From contig NZ_PRDB01000008.1 of assembly GCF_002925905.1 (NCBI RefSeq), forward strand, positions 62,001 to 126,000: 64,000 nucleotides of DNA, read 5' to 3'. This document shows, one piece after another, positions 27,754-37,522 of this stretch. This DNA is from Klebsiella michiganensis (GTDB lineage: Bacteria > Pseudomonadota > Gammaproteobacteria > Enterobacterales > Enterobacteriaceae). The notes under the pieces are model-generated. The model did no database searches. It saw nothing but the letters and a program-made list of their open reading frames with translations, and was not told where the DNA came from. The position numbers and the translations under genes were made by a program. The stretch's first letter is position 1; each line of letters opens with the position of its first letter.

Positions 27754-27961
27754 GGCTATTATCCTTAAACCCGAATCCCCTCAGTTTACCGGATTTTTAT
27801 TCGGCTTGTGGTGATTACGGTCGTACTGGTCAGGGCGCGGTCAAAGCATTACAATACGCGCCCTGCAATCCTGGCTTTATATCCGTCACCCTTCACATTG
27901 CAGAGCAACATCCGGTGAAGACGCTGACTTTGGGTATACCTAATTAAGCATGAGCAAGTCG

Positions 27962-29386
27962 ATGACAAAAAAACTCCATATTAAAACCTGGGGCTGTCAG
28001 ATGAACGAATACGATTCATCAAAGATGGCCGATCTGCTGGATGCCACCCACGGGTATCAACTCACTGAAGTGGCGGAAGAAGCGGATGTGCTGCTGCTCA
28101 ATACCTGCTCAATCCGTGAGAAGGCTCAGGAAAAAGTATTCCATCAGCTAGGACGCTGGAAGCTGCTGAAAGAGAAGAATCCCAACCTGATCATCGGCGT
28201 TGGCGGCTGCGTGGCCTCTCAGGAAGGCGACCATATTCGCCAGCGCGCCCACTACGTCGATATTATTTTTGGGCCGCAGACCCTGCACCGTCTGCCGGAA
28301 ATGATCAACTCGGTACGAGGCAACCGCAGCCCGGTCGTCGATATCAGCTTCCCGGAAATCGAAAAATTCGACCGCCTGCCGGAACCGCGCGCCGAAGGCC
28401 CAAGCGCTTTTGTTTCCATCATGGAAGGCTGCAACAAGTACTGCACCTACTGCGTGGTGCCATACACCCGCGGTGAGGAAGTGAGCCGCCCAAGCGACGA
28501 TATCCTGTTTGAAATCGCCCAGCTTGCGGCTCAGGGCGTGCGTGAAGTCAACCTGCTCGGGCAGAACGTAAACGCCTGGCGCGGGGAAAACTATGACGGC
28601 ACCACCGGTAGCTTTGCCGATCTCCTGCGTCTGGTTGCGGCGATCGACGGTATCGACCGGATCCGCTTTACCACCAGCCATCCCATCGAGTTCACCGACG
28701 ATATCATTGAGGTTTACCGCGATACGCCGGAGCTGGTCAGCTTCCTGCACCTGCCGGTACAGAGCGGCTCCGACCGCGTGCTGAACCTGATGGGCCGAAC
28801 CCACACGGCGCTGGAATATAAAGCGATTATCCGCAAACTGCGCGCGGCGCGTCCGGATATTCAGATCAGCTCCGACTTCATCGTCGGCTTCCCTGGCGAA
28901 ACCACCCAGGATTTCGAGCAGACCATGAAGCTGATTGCCGATGTGAATTTCGATATGAGCTACAGCTTCATCTTCTCCGCGCGTCCGGGAACGCCGGCGG
29001 CCGATATGGTTGACGACGTTCCGGAAGAGGACAAGAAGCAGCGTCTGTATATTCTCCAGGAGCGCATCAACCAGCAGGCGATGGCCTGGAGCCGCCGTAT
29101 GCTCGGCACCGTGCAGCGCATTCTGGTGGAAGGCACCTCACGTAAGAGCATCATGGAGCTGTCTGGCCGCACCGAAAATAACCGCGTGGTGAACTTCGAA
29201 GGCTCGCCTGAGATGATCGGCAAGTTTGTCGATGTCGAGATCACCGACGTCTGGACAAACTCCCTGCGCGGTAAAGTGGTGCGCACCGAGGACGAAATGG
29301 GTCTGCGCATCGCGGAAACCCCGGAGTCGGTGATTGCCCGCACCCGTAAAGAAAACGATCTTGGCGTCGGTATCTACCAGCCATAA
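27962..29386 (+). CDS. miaB: tRNA-i6A37 methylthiotransferase MiaB
   Basis: Radical-SAM enzyme converting i6A37 to ms2i6A37 in tRNAs that read UNN codons. The 474-residue protein has the N-terminal cluster cysteines 12, 49 and 83, the radical-SAM cysteines 157, 161 and 164 (GCNKYCTYC), and a C-terminal TRAM domain. I chose the ATG at 27962 ([11 protein letters not shown]), the family start; an ATG four codons upstream has no ribosome site. It is followed by a terminator-like hairpin and then the ybeZ operon. Confidence 0.95.
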   Translation: MTKKLHIKTWGCQMNEYDSSKMADLLDATHGYQLTEVAEEADVLLLNTCSIREKAQEKVFHQLGRWKLLKEKNPNLIIGVGGCVASQEGDHIRQRAHYVDIIFGPQTLHRLPEMINSVRGNRSPVVDISFPEIEKFDRLPEPRAEGPSAFVSIMEGCNKYCTYCVVPYTRGEEVSRPSDDILFEIAQLAAQGVREVNLLGQNVNAWRGENYDGTTGSFADLLRLVAAIDGIDRIRFTTSHPIEFTDDIIEVYRDTPELVSFLHLPVQSGSDRVLNLMGRTHTALEYKAIIRKLRAARPDIQISSDFIVGFPGETTQDFEQTMKLIADVNFDMSYSFIFSARPGTPAADMVDDVPEEDKKQRLYILQERINQQAMAWSRRMLGTVQRILVEGTSRKSIMELSGRTENNRVVNFEGSPEMIGKFVDVEITDVWTNSLRGKVVRTEDEMGLRIAETPESVIARTRKENDLGVGIYQP

Positions 29387-29393
29387 TCCGTTC

Positions 29394-29420
29394 AGGCCTG
29401 CCGGCTCCGGCAGGCCTTGT
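29394..29420 (+). terminator. Strong hairpin after miaB
   Basis: AGGCCTGCCGG and CCGGCAGGCCT form an 11-bp stem around CT, followed by TTGTATTT. The short T tract makes it a probable but imperfect terminator. Confidence 0.6.
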
Positions 29421-29530
29421 ATTTCCTCTCCTGAACCCAATATCTATAGCGATGCTTGCGCCATATTCCGATGACGTGAATAATTTCCTGACCGGCTACC
29501 TTCCGGCTATCTATGTATAAGAGGAACAGC

Positions 29531-30577
29531 TTGAATACAGACACTCGCGAAATCACCCTTGAGCCCGCGGACAACGCCCGTCTGCTGAGCCTGTGCGGCC
29601 CGTTTGATGACAACATTAAACAGCTGGAACGCCGCCTCGGCATCGAGATTAACCGTCGAGACAACCACTTTAAACTGACCGGTCGGCCGATTTGCGTCAC
29701 CGCTGCGGCGGATATCCTGCGCAGTCTGTACGTCGATACCGCGCCGATGCGCGGCGAAATTCAGGATATTGAACCGGAACAAATTCATCTGGCGATCAAA
29801 GAAGCCCGCGTGCTGGAGCAGAGCGCCGAAAGCGTGCCGGACTACGGTAAGGCCATCAATATCAAAACCAAGCGCGGCGTGATTAAGCCGCGTACGCCGA
29901 ATCAGGCGCAGTACATCGCCAATATTCTCGACCACGACATTACCTTCGGCGTCGGCCCTGCCGGGACCGGGAAAACCTACCTGGCGGTCGCCGCCGCGGT
30001 AGACGCGCTGGAGCGCCAGGAGATCCGCCGTATTCTTCTGACCCGTCCGGCGGTTGAGGCCGGCGAAAAACTGGGCTTCCTGCCCGGCGATTTGAGCCAG
30101 AAAGTTGACCCGTACCTGCGGCCCCTTTACGACGCGCTGTTCGAGATGCTCGGCTTCGAGAAAGTCGAAAAGTTGATTGAGCGCAACGTGATTGAAGTCG
30201 CGCCGCTGGCCTATATGCGCGGCCGTACGCTGAACGATGCGTTTATCATTCTCGACGAAAGCCAGAACACGACCATTGAACAGATGAAAATGTTCCTGAC
30301 CCGTATCGGCTTTAACTCTAAGGCGGTCATTACCGGCGACGTCACGCAGATTGACCTGCCGCGCAGCACCAAATCGGGCCTGCGCCACGCGATTGAAGTG
30401 CTGGCAGAAGTCGATGAGATCAGCTTCAACTTCTTCCATAGCGAAGACGTCGTGCGCCACCCGGTGGTCGCCCGCATCGTTAACGCCTATGAAGCCTGGG
30501 AAGAAGCAGACCAGAAACGTAAAGCAGAACTGGCCGCCGAGCGCAAACGCGAAGCCCAGGAACAGGAGCATAAATGA
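29531..30577 (+). CDS. ybeZ: PhoH-like ATPase YbeZ (PhoL)
   Basis: P-loop NTPase of the PhoH family, genetically linked to the RNase YbeY and to ribosome quality or rRNA maturation. The 348-residue protein has Walker [12 protein letters not shown] (near residue 137) and Walker [13 protein letters not shown] chose the TTG at 29531 (encoding [12 protein letters not shown]), because AGGA lies 6 bases upstream and the protein then aligns with E. coli YbeZ (346). An in-frame ATG at 29513 has no ribosome site. The stop overlaps ybeY by 4 bases (ATGA). Confidence 0.94.
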   Translation: MNTDTREITLEPADNARLLSLCGPFDDNIKQLERRLGIEINRRDNHFKLTGRPICVTAAADILRSLYVDTAPMRGEIQDIEPEQIHLAIKEARVLEQSAESVPDYGKAINIKTKRGVIKPRTPNQAQYIANILDHDITFGVGPAGTGKTYLAVAAAVDALERQEIRRILLTRPAVEAGEKLGFLPGDLSQKVDPYLRPLYDALFEMLGFEKVEKLIERNVIEVAPLAYMRGRTLNDAFIILDESQNTTIEQMKMFLTRIGFNSKAVITGDVTQIDLPRSTKSGLRHAIEVLAEVDEISFNFFHSEDVVRHPVVARIVNAYEAWEEADQKRKAELAAERKREAQEQEHK

Positions 30578-31041
30578 GTCAGGTCATTCTCGATTTACAG
30601 CTGGCTTGCGAAGATAACAGCGGAATGCCGGATGAAGCCCTGTTTCAGCGCTGGGTCGATAGCGTTATCCCGCAGTTTCAGGAAGAGTCGGAGCTGACGA
30701 TTCGCCTGGTTGATGAAGCGGAAAGCCACGAGCTGAACCTGACCTATCGCGGGAAGGACAAACCGACTAACGTGCTCTCTTTCCCGTTCGAAGCCCCGCC
30801 GGGTATCGAAATGCCGCTGCTTGGCGACCTGGTCATCTGCCGTCAGGTGGTTGAACAGGAAGCGAAAGAGCAAGGTAAACCGCTGGAAGCGCACTGGGCG
30901 CATATGGTGGTCCACGGTAGCCTGCATCTTTTGGGCTATGACCACATCATTGATGAAGAAGCGGAAGAGATGGAATCCCTCGAAACAGAGATAATGCTTG
31001 CTCTGGGCTATGAGGATCCGTACATTGCCGAGAAGGAATAA
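30574..31041 (+). CDS. ybeY: Endoribonuclease YbeY (rRNA maturation)
   Basis: Zinc-dependent single-strand endoribonuclease needed for 16S rRNA 3'-end maturation and 70S quality control. The 155-residue protein has the zinc motif [11 protein letters not shown], with three His (HxxxHxxxxxH) near residues 114-124, and the conserved segment [11 protein letters not shown]. It is translationally coupled to ybeZ by an ATGA overlap and is followed by ybeX and lnt. Confidence 0.96.
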   Translation: MSQVILDLQLACEDNSGMPDEALFQRWVDSVIPQFQEESELTIRLVDEAESHELNLTYRGKDKPTNVLSFPFEAPPGIEMPLLGDLVICRQVVEQEAKEQGKPLEAHWAHMVVHGSLHLLGYDHIIDEEAEEMESLETEIMLALGYEDPYIAEKE

Positions 31042-31139
31042 CCCGTTGCCGGCTTTGCCGGCGACTGGCCGCTATGCCGGGCGCTGAGTATACGCGTGAC
31101 GAGCGACTATTTAACTAACATGAGAACCCATACGACGCC

Positions 31140-32018
31140 ATGAGCGACGACAATTCACACAGTAGCGACACAGTAAACAGCAAAAAGGGATTCTTCTCCC
31201 TGTTACTCAGCCAGCTCTTTCACGGTGAACCCAAGAATCGTGACGAACTGCTGGCGCTGATCCGTGATTCCGGGCAAAACGACCTTATCGACGAAGATAC
31301 GCGCGATATGCTCGAAGGGGTAATGGATATCGCCGACCAGCGCGTCCGCGACATCATGATCCCCCGCTCGCAGATGATTACCCTGAAACGCAACCAGACG
31401 CTGGACGAGTGCCTCGATGTGATCATCGAATCGGCCCACTCGCGTTTCCCGGTGATCAGCGAAGATAAAGATCACATCGAAGGGATTCTGATGGCCAAAG
31501 ATCTGCTGCCGTTTATGCGCAGCGATGCCGAAGCCTTCAGCATGGAAAAAGTGTTGCGTCCGGCGGTTGTCGTGCCCGAGAGCAAGCGGGTTGACCGCAT
31601 GCTGAAGGAGTTTCGCTCCCAACGTTATCATATGGCTATCGTTATCGATGAGTTTGGCGGCGTCTCAGGTCTGGTGACCATTGAAGACATCCTTGAGCTC
31701 ATCGTCGGTGAAATAGAAGACGAATACGACGAAGAAGAAGATATCGATTTCCGTCAGCTGAGCCGCCACACGTGGACGGTGCGCGCGCTGGCCTCAATCG
31801 AAGATTTCAACGAAGCGTATGGCACCCACTTCAGCGATGAAGAGGTCGACACCATCGGCGGTCTGGTCATGCAGGCGTTTGGTCATCTGCCTGCCCGCGG
31901 CGAGTCTATCGACATTGATGGTTACCAATTCAAGGTCGCAATGGCTGACAGTCGACGTATTATTCAGGTACATGTAAAGCTTCCTGATGATGCCCCGCAG
32001 CCGAAGCTGGAAGACTAA
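31140..32018 (+). CDS. ybeX: CBS-domain protein YbeX (CorC)
   Basis: Tandem-CBS protein with a CorC_HlyC transporter-associated domain. It has been linked to magnesium/cobalt efflux and, more recently, to ribosome maturation. The 292-residue protein has CBS segments around residues 70-200 ([30 protein letters not shown]) and a C-terminal domain from about residue 205. It lacks a clear N-terminal membrane domain, so it is probably cytoplasmic or peripheral. It lies between ybeY and lnt. Confidence 0.94.
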   Translation: MSDDNSHSSDTVNSKKGFFSLLLSQLFHGEPKNRDELLALIRDSGQNDLIDEDTRDMLEGVMDIADQRVRDIMIPRSQMITLKRNQTLDECLDVIIESAHSRFPVISEDKDHIEGILMAKDLLPFMRSDAEAFSMEKVLRPAVVVPESKRVDRMLKEFRSQRYHMAIVIDEFGGVSGLVTIEDILELIVGEIEDEYDEEEDIDFRQLSRHTWTVRALASIEDFNEAYGTHFSDEEVDTIGGLVMQAFGHLPARGESIDIDGYQFKVAMADSRRIIQVHVKLPDDAPQPKLED

Positions 32019-32040
32019 TCCAACGGGACGATTAACCTAA

Positions 32041-33579
32041 ATGGTATTTGCCTCTCTTATTGAACGCCAGCGCGTACGTTTGCTGCTGGCGCTGTTATTC
32101 GGAGCCAGCGGAACGCTGGCTTTTTCACCTTATGACTTCTGGCCCGCAGCCCTTATTTCGTTAATTGGCCTGCAGGGTTTAACCCTCAACCGACGTCCCC
32201 TGCAAAGCGCCGCGATTGGCTATTTCTGGGGATTAGGGCTGTTCGGCTCCGGTATTAACTGGGTCTACGTGAGCATCGCGCAGTTCGGCGGTATGCCCGG
32301 TCCGGTCAACGTTTTCCTGGTGGTTCTGCTGGCGGCCTATCTGTCGCTCTATACCGGATTATTTGCCGGCATTCTTTCGCGCCTGTGGCCGAAAACCAGC
32401 TGGATACGCGTGGCTATCGCCGCACCGGTGGTGTGGCAAATCAGCGAATTTCTGCGCGGCTGGGTGCTCACCGGCTTCCCGTGGCTACAGTTCGGCTACA
32501 GTCAGATTGACGGCCCGCTCAAAGGCCTGGCGCCCGTGATGGGCGTTGAGGCGATTAACTTCCTGCTGATGCTCGTCAGCGGCCTGCTGGTATTGGCTAT
32601 CGCGCAGCGTAACTGGAAGCCGCTGATTGCCGCCGTCGTGCTGTTCGCCCTGCCCTTCCCGCTTCGCTACATTCAGTGGTATCAACCGCTGCCGGCGCGC
32701 GCGACCACGGTTTCGCTGGTACAGGGCGATATCCCCCAGGCGATGAAATGGGACCAGAATCAGCTACTCAACACCCTGAAAATCTATCTGGATCTCACCC
32801 AGCCGCATATGGGTAAATCGCAGCTGATCGTCTGGCCGGAGTCCGCGATTCCGGATCTGGAAATTAACCAGCAGCGCTTCCTCAGCATGATGGACGACCT
32901 GATGCGGTCGAAAAATAGCTCGCTGATCACCGGCATCGTCGATGCGCGTCTGAACGCGCGCAATCGCTACGATACGTACAACACCATTATTACGCTGGGC
33001 AAAGATAACCCATACAGCTACGACTCAAAGAATCGCTACAACAAGAATCATCTGGTGCCGTTTGGTGAGTTTGTGCCGCTGGAATCGATTCTGCGTCCGC
33101 TGGCGCCGTTCTTCGACCTGCCAATGTCCTCTTTCAGCCGCGGGCCGTACGTGCAGCCGCAGCTGGTGGCGCATAATATGCGTCTGACGGCGGCTATCTG
33201 CTACGAGATCATTCTTGGCGAGCAGGTGCGGGATAACTTCCGCCCGGATACGGATTTTCTGTTAACCATTTCGAATGACGCATGGTTCGGCAAATCTATC
33301 GGCCCGTGGCAGCACTTCCAGATGGCGCGAATGCGCGCGCTGGAGCTGGCCCGTCCGCTGCTGCGCAGCACCAATAACGGCATTACCGCGGTCATCGGCC
33401 CACGCGGTGAAATACAGGAGATGATCCCGCAGTTCACCCGCGCCGTATTAACCACCAAAGTGACCCCAACGGCAGGACTGACGCCGTACGCGCGTACGGG
33501 GAACTGGCCGCTGTGGGCGTTAACCGCCCTGTTTGGCTTTGCTGCGCTGCTGATGAGCCTGCGCCAGCGCCGTCAATAA
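32041..33579 (+). CDS. lnt: Apolipoprotein N-acyltransferase Lnt
   Basis: Essential inner membrane enzyme that adds the third acyl chain to outer-membrane lipoproteins on the periplasmic side. LptE, RlpA and ChiQ in this window are expected substrates. The 512-residue protein has about six N-terminal helices (residues 10-205) and a periplasmic nitrilase-like domain with the triad Glu (WPESAIP, about 267), Lys (about 335, in [11 protein letters not shown]) and Cys (AAICYE, about 387), then a last helix. It follows ybeX by 22 bases. Confidence 0.96.
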   Translation: MVFASLIERQRVRLLLALLFGASGTLAFSPYDFWPAALISLIGLQGLTLNRRPLQSAAIGYFWGLGLFGSGINWVYVSIAQFGGMPGPVNVFLVVLLAAYLSLYTGLFAGILSRLWPKTSWIRVAIAAPVVWQISEFLRGWVLTGFPWLQFGYSQIDGPLKGLAPVMGVEAINFLLMLVSGLLVLAIAQRNWKPLIAAVVLFALPFPLRYIQWYQPLPARATTVSLVQGDIPQAMKWDQNQLLNTLKIYLDLTQPHMGKSQLIVWPESAIPDLEINQQRFLSMMDDLMRSKNSSLITGIVDARLNARNRYDTYNTIITLGKDNPYSYDSKNRYNKNHLVPFGEFVPLESILRPLAPFFDLPMSSFSRGPYVQPQLVAHNMRLTAAICYEIILGEQVRDNFRPDTDFLLTISNDAWFGKSIGPWQHFQMARMRALELARPLLRSTNNGITAVIGPRGEIQEMIPQFTRAVLTTKVTPTAGLTPYARTGNWPLWALTALFGFAALLMSLRQRRQ

Positions 33580-33635
33580 TTGCTTCTCCCGCGGCGGCAC
33601 TCGTCGCCGCGGTCATCTCCCCTTCTTATCCATTC

Positions 33636-33651
33636 TGGCACGACCATTGCT
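33636..33651 (+). promoter_or_regulatory. Sigma-54 type promoter upstream of gltIJKL
   Basis: TGGCACGACCATTGCT matches the sigma-54 consensus TGGCACG-N4-TTGCW at every fixed position. Transcription would start near 33662, giving a leader of about 275 bases before gltI. I recall gltIJKL being listed as nitrogen-regulated in E. coli. Confidence 0.75.
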
Positions 33652-33719
33652 TAATAAATACATGTAGCAACGCGATCCTCGGGGGTACAACCCGGTTGCA
33701 CCACCATCGATCGTCAGGC

Positions 33720-33765
33720 GGCGCTATTTTGGTGCAATGGGGGATTTTTGCCTTTAAATGGTGCG
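33720..33765. promoter_or_regulatory. Two NtrC-like binding sites upstream of gltI
   Basis: GGCGCTATTTTGGTGCA (33720-33736) closely matches the NtrC consensus TGCAC-N7-GTGCA, and TGCCTTTAAATGGTGCG (33749-33765) is a weaker match 29 bp away. A half-site TTGCACCA lies further upstream at about 33697. All lie downstream of the sigma-54 promoter, inside the leader. Confidence 0.5.
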
Positions 33766-33819
33766 GTGCGCTTCGCAAAAATCAACAATATAAGAGCAAA
33801 ATCTTTACATTAAGCCAAA

Positions 33820-33860
33820 CTAAATGCTAACAAACACATACAAATACTGCACGCAAAGAC
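33820..33860 (+). promoter_or_regulatory. C/A-rich leader segment of gltI, probable GcvB target
   Basis: The leader contains CTAACAAACACATACAAATA, a C/A-rich tract complementary in character to the G/U-rich R1 region of the sRNA GcvB. GcvB is known to repress gltI in Salmonella through such a leader element. Exact pairing was not computed. The rest of the 33580-33936 gap has a GC-rich hairpin after lnt and no gene. Confidence 0.55.
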
Positions 33861-33936
33861 GGCAGCGATAAAAAAGCACACACATTCACAATGGGTATCA
33901 ATAGCGTCTGACGGCGCTGAGGATAAGGAGTCGGAT

Positions 33937-34848
33937 ATGCAATTACGTAAACTGGCCGCAGCAATGCTGGTCATGGGCCTCACCGCTGGGGTGGCGCATG
34001 CAGAAGATGCGGCATCCACCGCAGGCCAGAGCACTCTGGATAAAATTGCCAAAAACGGCGTTATCGTCGTTGGTCACCGTGAATCATCCGTTCCGTTCTC
34101 TTACTATGACAACAAGCAGCAGGTCGTTGGCTACTCTCAGGACTACTCGAATGCGATCGTTGATGCCATCAAGAAGAAGCTGAACAAACCGGATCTGCAG
34201 GTCAAACTGATCCCTGTCACCTCACAAAACCGTATTCCGCTGCTGCAAAACGGCACGTATGATTTCGAATGCGGCTCCACCACCAACAACCTTGAACGCC
34301 AGAAACAGGCGGCCTTCTCCGATACGATTTTCGTCGTCGGTACCCGTCTGCTGGTGAAAAAAGGCGGCGCGATTAAAGATTTCCCGGACCTGAAGGATAA
34401 AGCCGTCGTCGTCACCTCCGGCACCACCTCCGAAATTCTGCTGCACAAGCTGAACGACGAGAAAAAAATGAATATGCGTATTATCAGCGCAAAAGATCAC
34501 GGTGACTCTTTCCGTACTCTGGAAAGCGGTCGCGCGGTGGCCTTTATGATGGATGACGCGCTGCTGGCGGGCGAACGTGCGAAAGCGAAAAAACCGGATA
34601 ACTGGGAGATTGTCGGTACCGCTCAGTCTCAGGAAGCCTACGGCTGCATGCTGCGTAAAGATGACCCGCAGTTCAAAACGCTGGTCGATGAGACGGTCGC
34701 CCAGGTTCAGACCTCCGGTGAAGCCGAAAAATGGTTCGATAAGTGGTTTAAAAATCCTATTCCGCCAAAGAACCTGAATATGAACTTTGAACTCTCTGAC
34801 GAGATGAAAGCGCTGTTCAAATCACCTAACGATAAAGCTCTTAACTAA
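33937..34848 (+). CDS. gltI: Glutamate/aspartate ABC transporter periplasmic binding protein
   Basis: Periplasmic solute-binding protein that delivers glutamate and aspartate to GltJK. The 303-residue precursor has a signal peptide cut after AHA (residue 22), then a type-3 binding fold with GVIVVGHRESSVPFSYYD near the start of the mature protein and VVVTSGTTSEIL in the second lobe. ATAAGGAG lies before the ATG. It is first in gltIJKL, with SroC encoded between it and gltJ. Confidence 0.96.
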   Translation: MQLRKLAAAMLVMGLTAGVAHAEDAASTAGQSTLDKIAKNGVIVVGHRESSVPFSYYDNKQQVVGYSQDYSNAIVDAIKKKLNKPDLQVKLIPVTSQNRIPLLQNGTYDFECGSTTNNLERQKQAAFSDTIFVVGTRLLVKKGGAIKDFPDLKDKAVVVTSGTTSEILLHKLNDEKKMNMRIISAKDHGDSFRTLESGRAVAFMMDDALLAGERAKAKKPDNWEIVGTAQSQEAYGCMLRKDDPQFKTLVDETVAQVQTSGEAEKWFDKWFKNPIPPKNLNMNFELSDEMKALFKSPNDKALN

Positions 34849-34849
34849 T

Positions 34850-34998
34850 TAAAAAAACAAAGGGCGGGGAATCCTGCCCTCCCGATTGTTGCTACGGCGC
34901 GGACAGACTATACGGCGGCTGGTCGTTCCCCAGCGGCCGCGAATACCGAAACAGGCTGAGCAACAATCTTCGAGGGTAGCGCTGCTACCCTTTTTTTT
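34850..34998 (+). ncRNA. sroC: SroC small RNA, GcvB sponge
   Basis: The gltI-gltJ gap resembles SroC: an initial hairpin (AAGGGCGGGG...CCTGCCCT), the segment CTGAGCAACAATCTTCG also recalled from E. coli SroC, and the terminator GGGTAGC/GCTACCC followed by eight T (34974-34998). In Salmonella SroC is released from gltIJKL mRNA by decay and traps GcvB, relieving GcvB targets including gltI. The 5' end is approximate because it arises by RNA processing. Confidence 0.8.
34974..34998 (+). terminator. Internal terminator at the end of SroC
   Basis: A 7-bp stem GGGTAGC/GCTACCC with a 3-base loop and eight T, 14 bases before the gltJ start. It defines the SroC 3' end and would reduce transcription into gltJKL, giving more binding protein than permease. 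Confidence 0.88.
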
Positions 34999-35011
34999 CC
35001 AGGAGTCATTT

Positions 35012-35752
35012 ATGTCAATAGACTGGAACTGGGGAATATTCCTGCAACAGGCCCCGTTCGGCAACACCACCTATTTAGGCTGGCTGTGGAGTGGTTTTCA
35101 GATCACCGTCACCCTGTCGGTAACGGCCTGGATTATCGCATTCTTTGTAGGTTCGCTCTTCGGTATTCTCCGTACGGTCCCGAACCGTCTGCTGTCGACT
35201 ATCGGTACCTGCTACGTTGAACTTTTTCGTAACGTTCCGCTTATCGTTCAATTTTTCACCTGGTATCTGGTGGTGCCTGAACTGCTGCCGGAAAACATCG
35301 GCATGTGGTTTAAGTCCGAGCTGGATCCGAATATTCAGTTTTTCGTTTCTTCGATGCTGTGTCTGGGATTGTTTACCGCCGCGCGCGTCTGCGAGCAGGT
35401 TCGTTCCGGTATTCAATCCCTGCCGCGCGGCCAGAAAAACGCCGGGCTGGCGATGGGGCTAACGCTCCCGCAAACCTACCGTTACGTTCTGCTGCCCAAC
35501 GCCTATCGCGTTATCGTGCCGCCAATGACCTCTGAAATGATGAACCTGGTGAAAAACTCGGCCATCGCTTCCACCATTGGTCTTGCCGATATGGCCGCCC
35601 AGGCGGGTAAGCTGCTGGACTACTCGGCCCATGCCTGGGAATCGTTTACCGCTATCACCCTCGCCTACGTGTTTATCAACGCCGTTATTATGCTGATCAT
35701 GTACGTGGTCGAACGTAAAGTCCGCCTGCCGGGCAATATGGGGGGTAAATAA
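35012..35752 (+). CDS. gltJ: Glutamate/aspartate ABC transporter permease GltJ
   Basis: Inner membrane permease of the His/Glu/Gln family. The 246-residue protein has about five helices and the EAA-type cytoplasmic loop around [19 protein letters not shown], which contacts GltL. I chose the ATG at 35012 (MSIDWNWG) with CAGGAG upstream; the open frame reaches back to 34886 through SroC but is not conserved there. The stop overlaps the gltK ATG by one base (TAATG). Confidence 0.96.
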   Translation: MSIDWNWGIFLQQAPFGNTTYLGWLWSGFQITVTLSVTAWIIAFFVGSLFGILRTVPNRLLSTIGTCYVELFRNVPLIVQFFTWYLVVPELLPENIGMWFKSELDPNIQFFVSSMLCLGLFTAARVCEQVRSGIQSLPRGQKNAGLAMGLTLPQTYRYVLLPNAYRVIVPPMTSEMMNLVKNSAIASTIGLADMAAQAGKLLDYSAHAWESFTAITLAYVFINAVIMLIMYVVERKVRLPGNMGGK

Positions 35753-36426
35753 TGTACGATTTTGACTGGAGCTCCATTATTCCTTCCATGCCATACCTGC
35801 TGGCAGGGCTGGTGATTACCTTAAAAATTACCGTGACCGCGATTGTTGTCGGAATTGTGTGGGGGACGATCCTGGCCGTGATGCGCCTGTCGAGCTTCCT
35901 GCCGCTGGCGTGGTTCGCCAAAACCTACGTTAACGTTTTCCGCTCCATTCCGCTGGTGATGGTACTGCTGTGGTTTTATCTGATTGTTCCCGGGTTCCTG
36001 CAGAACGTGCTTGGCCTGTCGCCGAAAACCGATATCCGCCTGATTTCAGCGATGATCGCCTTCTCCATGTTTGAAGCGGCCTATTACTCGGAAATTATCC
36101 GTGCCGGCATTCAGAGTATCTCGCGCGGCCAGTCCAGCGCCGCGCTGGCGCTGGGCATGACCCACTGGCAATCCATGAAGCTGGTGATTCTGCCGCAGGC
36201 CTTCCGCGCCATGGTACCGCTGCTGCTGACGCAGGGCATCGTCCTGTTCCAGGATACCTCGCTGGTTTATGTTCTGAGCCTGGCCGACTTTTTCCGCACC
36301 GCCTCAACTATCGGCGAGCGTGATGGAACCCAGGTAGAGATGATCCTGTTCGCAGGCGCCGTATATTTTGTGTTTAGTCTCAGCGCATCGCTGTTGGTCA
36401 GCTGGTTGAAGAAAAGGACTGTATAA
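35752..36426 (+). CDS. gltK: Glutamate/aspartate ABC transporter permease GltK
   Basis: Second permease subunit, pairing with GltJ. The 224-residue protein has about five helices and the EAA-type loop [19 protein letters not shown]. It begins in a TAATG overlap with gltJ and ends in a TAATG overlap with gltL, so the three genes are translationally coupled. Confidence 0.96.
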   Translation: MYDFDWSSIIPSMPYLLAGLVITLKITVTAIVVGIVWGTILAVMRLSSFLPLAWFAKTYVNVFRSIPLVMVLLWFYLIVPGFLQNVLGLSPKTDIRLISAMIAFSMFEAAYYSEIIRAGIQSISRGQSSAALALGMTHWQSMKLVILPQAFRAMVPLLLTQGIVLFQDTSLVYVLSLADFFRTASTIGERDGTQVEMILFAGAVYFVFSLSASLLVSWLKKRTV

Positions 36427-37151
36427 TGATTACCCTGAAAAATGTTTCAAAATGGTATGGTCACTTTCAGGTGCTGACCGATTGCTCCACGGAAGTGAAA
36501 AAAGGCGAAGTGGTGGTGGTCTGCGGGCCTTCGGGTTCGGGTAAATCAACGCTGATTAAAACCGTAAACGGCCTGGAGCCCATTCAGCAAGGTCAAATCA
36601 TCGTCGACGGCACCACCGTCAACGATAAAAAGACCAACCTGGCCAAACTGCGTTCGCGCGTCGGGATGGTATTCCAGCACTTTGAGCTGTTCCCGCATTT
36701 ATCGATTATCGAGAACCTCACCCTGGCGCAGGTCAAGGTGCTCAATCGCGACAAAGCCGCCTCCCGGGCGAAAGGGCTTAAGCTGCTGGAACGCGTGGGG
36801 CTTTCCGCTCATGCCGAAAAATTCCCCGCCCAGCTCTCGGGCGGCCAACAGCAGCGCGTGGCCATCGCCCGCGCGCTGTGTATGGATCCTATCGCCATGC
36901 TGTTTGATGAACCCACTTCCGCGCTGGATCCGGAGATGATTAACGAAGTGCTGGACGTTATGGTTGAACTGGCAAATGAAGGGATGACCATGATGGTGGT
37001 CACCCATGAAATGGGCTTTGCGCGTAAGGTAGCCAACCGGGTTATCTTTATGGATGAAGGAAAAATTGTCGAAGACGCCGATAAAGAAGCGTTTTTTGCT
37101 AACCCGCAATCTGAACGCGCCAAAGACTTCCTCGCCAAAATTCTGCACTAA
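36426..37151 (+). CDS. gltL: Glutamate/aspartate ABC transporter ATP-binding protein GltL
   Basis: ATPase of the glutamate/aspartate importer. The 241-residue protein has Walker [10 protein letters not shown] (residues 37-45), the Q loop in MVFQHFELF, signature [15 protein letters not shown], Walker [14 protein letters not shown] and the H-loop His in VVTHEMGFA. It matches E. coli GltL. A long palindromic terminator follows. Confidence 0.97.
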   Translation: MITLKNVSKWYGHFQVLTDCSTEVKKGEVVVVCGPSGSGKSTLIKTVNGLEPIQQGQIIVDGTTVNDKKTNLAKLRSRVGMVFQHFELFPHLSIIENLTLAQVKVLNRDKAASRAKGLKLLERVGLSAHAEKFPAQLSGGQQQRVAIARALCMDPIAMLFDEPTSALDPEMINEVLDVMVELANEGMTMMVVTHEMGFARKVANRVIFMDEGKIVEDADKEAFFANPQSERAKDFLAKILH

Positions 37152-37157
37152 TCTTCC

Positions 37158-37185
37158 GGCGTGTACGGTACCGTACACGCCTTTT
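37158..37185 (+). terminator. Terminator of gltIJKL
   Basis: A perfect 24-base palindrome, GGCGTGTACGGT and its complement, followed by TTTTAT, 6 bases after the gltL stop. Confidence 0.8.
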
Positions 37186-37522
37186 ATCTCTTCCCGCTCC
37201 TGTCTCTCTCCATAGTTATGGCAATAGCTTTGCCGCTCTCAAATACGCGTCATAAATATATCCAGCCTCACGCCAAATAATTCACGACCTGAAACGCTCA
37301 ATTCAACAAAAATTCACTCTTTACATCGTGGATTACATAATCTGTCATAGATAACATGGCGCGAATTTGACAACAACGCTGAGCGCCGGCAGCGGATTTT
37401 TTTGATTTTAGAAAATTAAGATTCTTAAGATTGAGAACCCGGCTTCGTTAACCCTACTCAGTTAACGCTAAACATTCTTGACAAGGCTATAACGGACGAG
37501 TGAAACAAATGGATATTGCTTC
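37186..37522 (+). promoter_or_regulatory. AT-rich upstream region of the two-partner secretion genes
   Basis: No gene is visible in this gap. It includes TTAAGATTCTTAAGATT near 37410, a direct repeat GTTAAC-N8-GTTAAC at 37447-37466, and a TTGACA at 37478-37483 close to the tpsB start. It is AT-rich compared with neighbouring core genes, which is compatible with silencing by H-NS. No clear -10/-35 pair at normal spacing was found. Confidence 0.35.

Noticed and set aside
29507-30571. A 354-codon open frame antisense to ybeZ
   Set aside because: It covers almost exactly the ybeZ gene on the other strand; the ybeZ protein has Walker motifs and a full-length match, so the antisense frame is a composition artefact.
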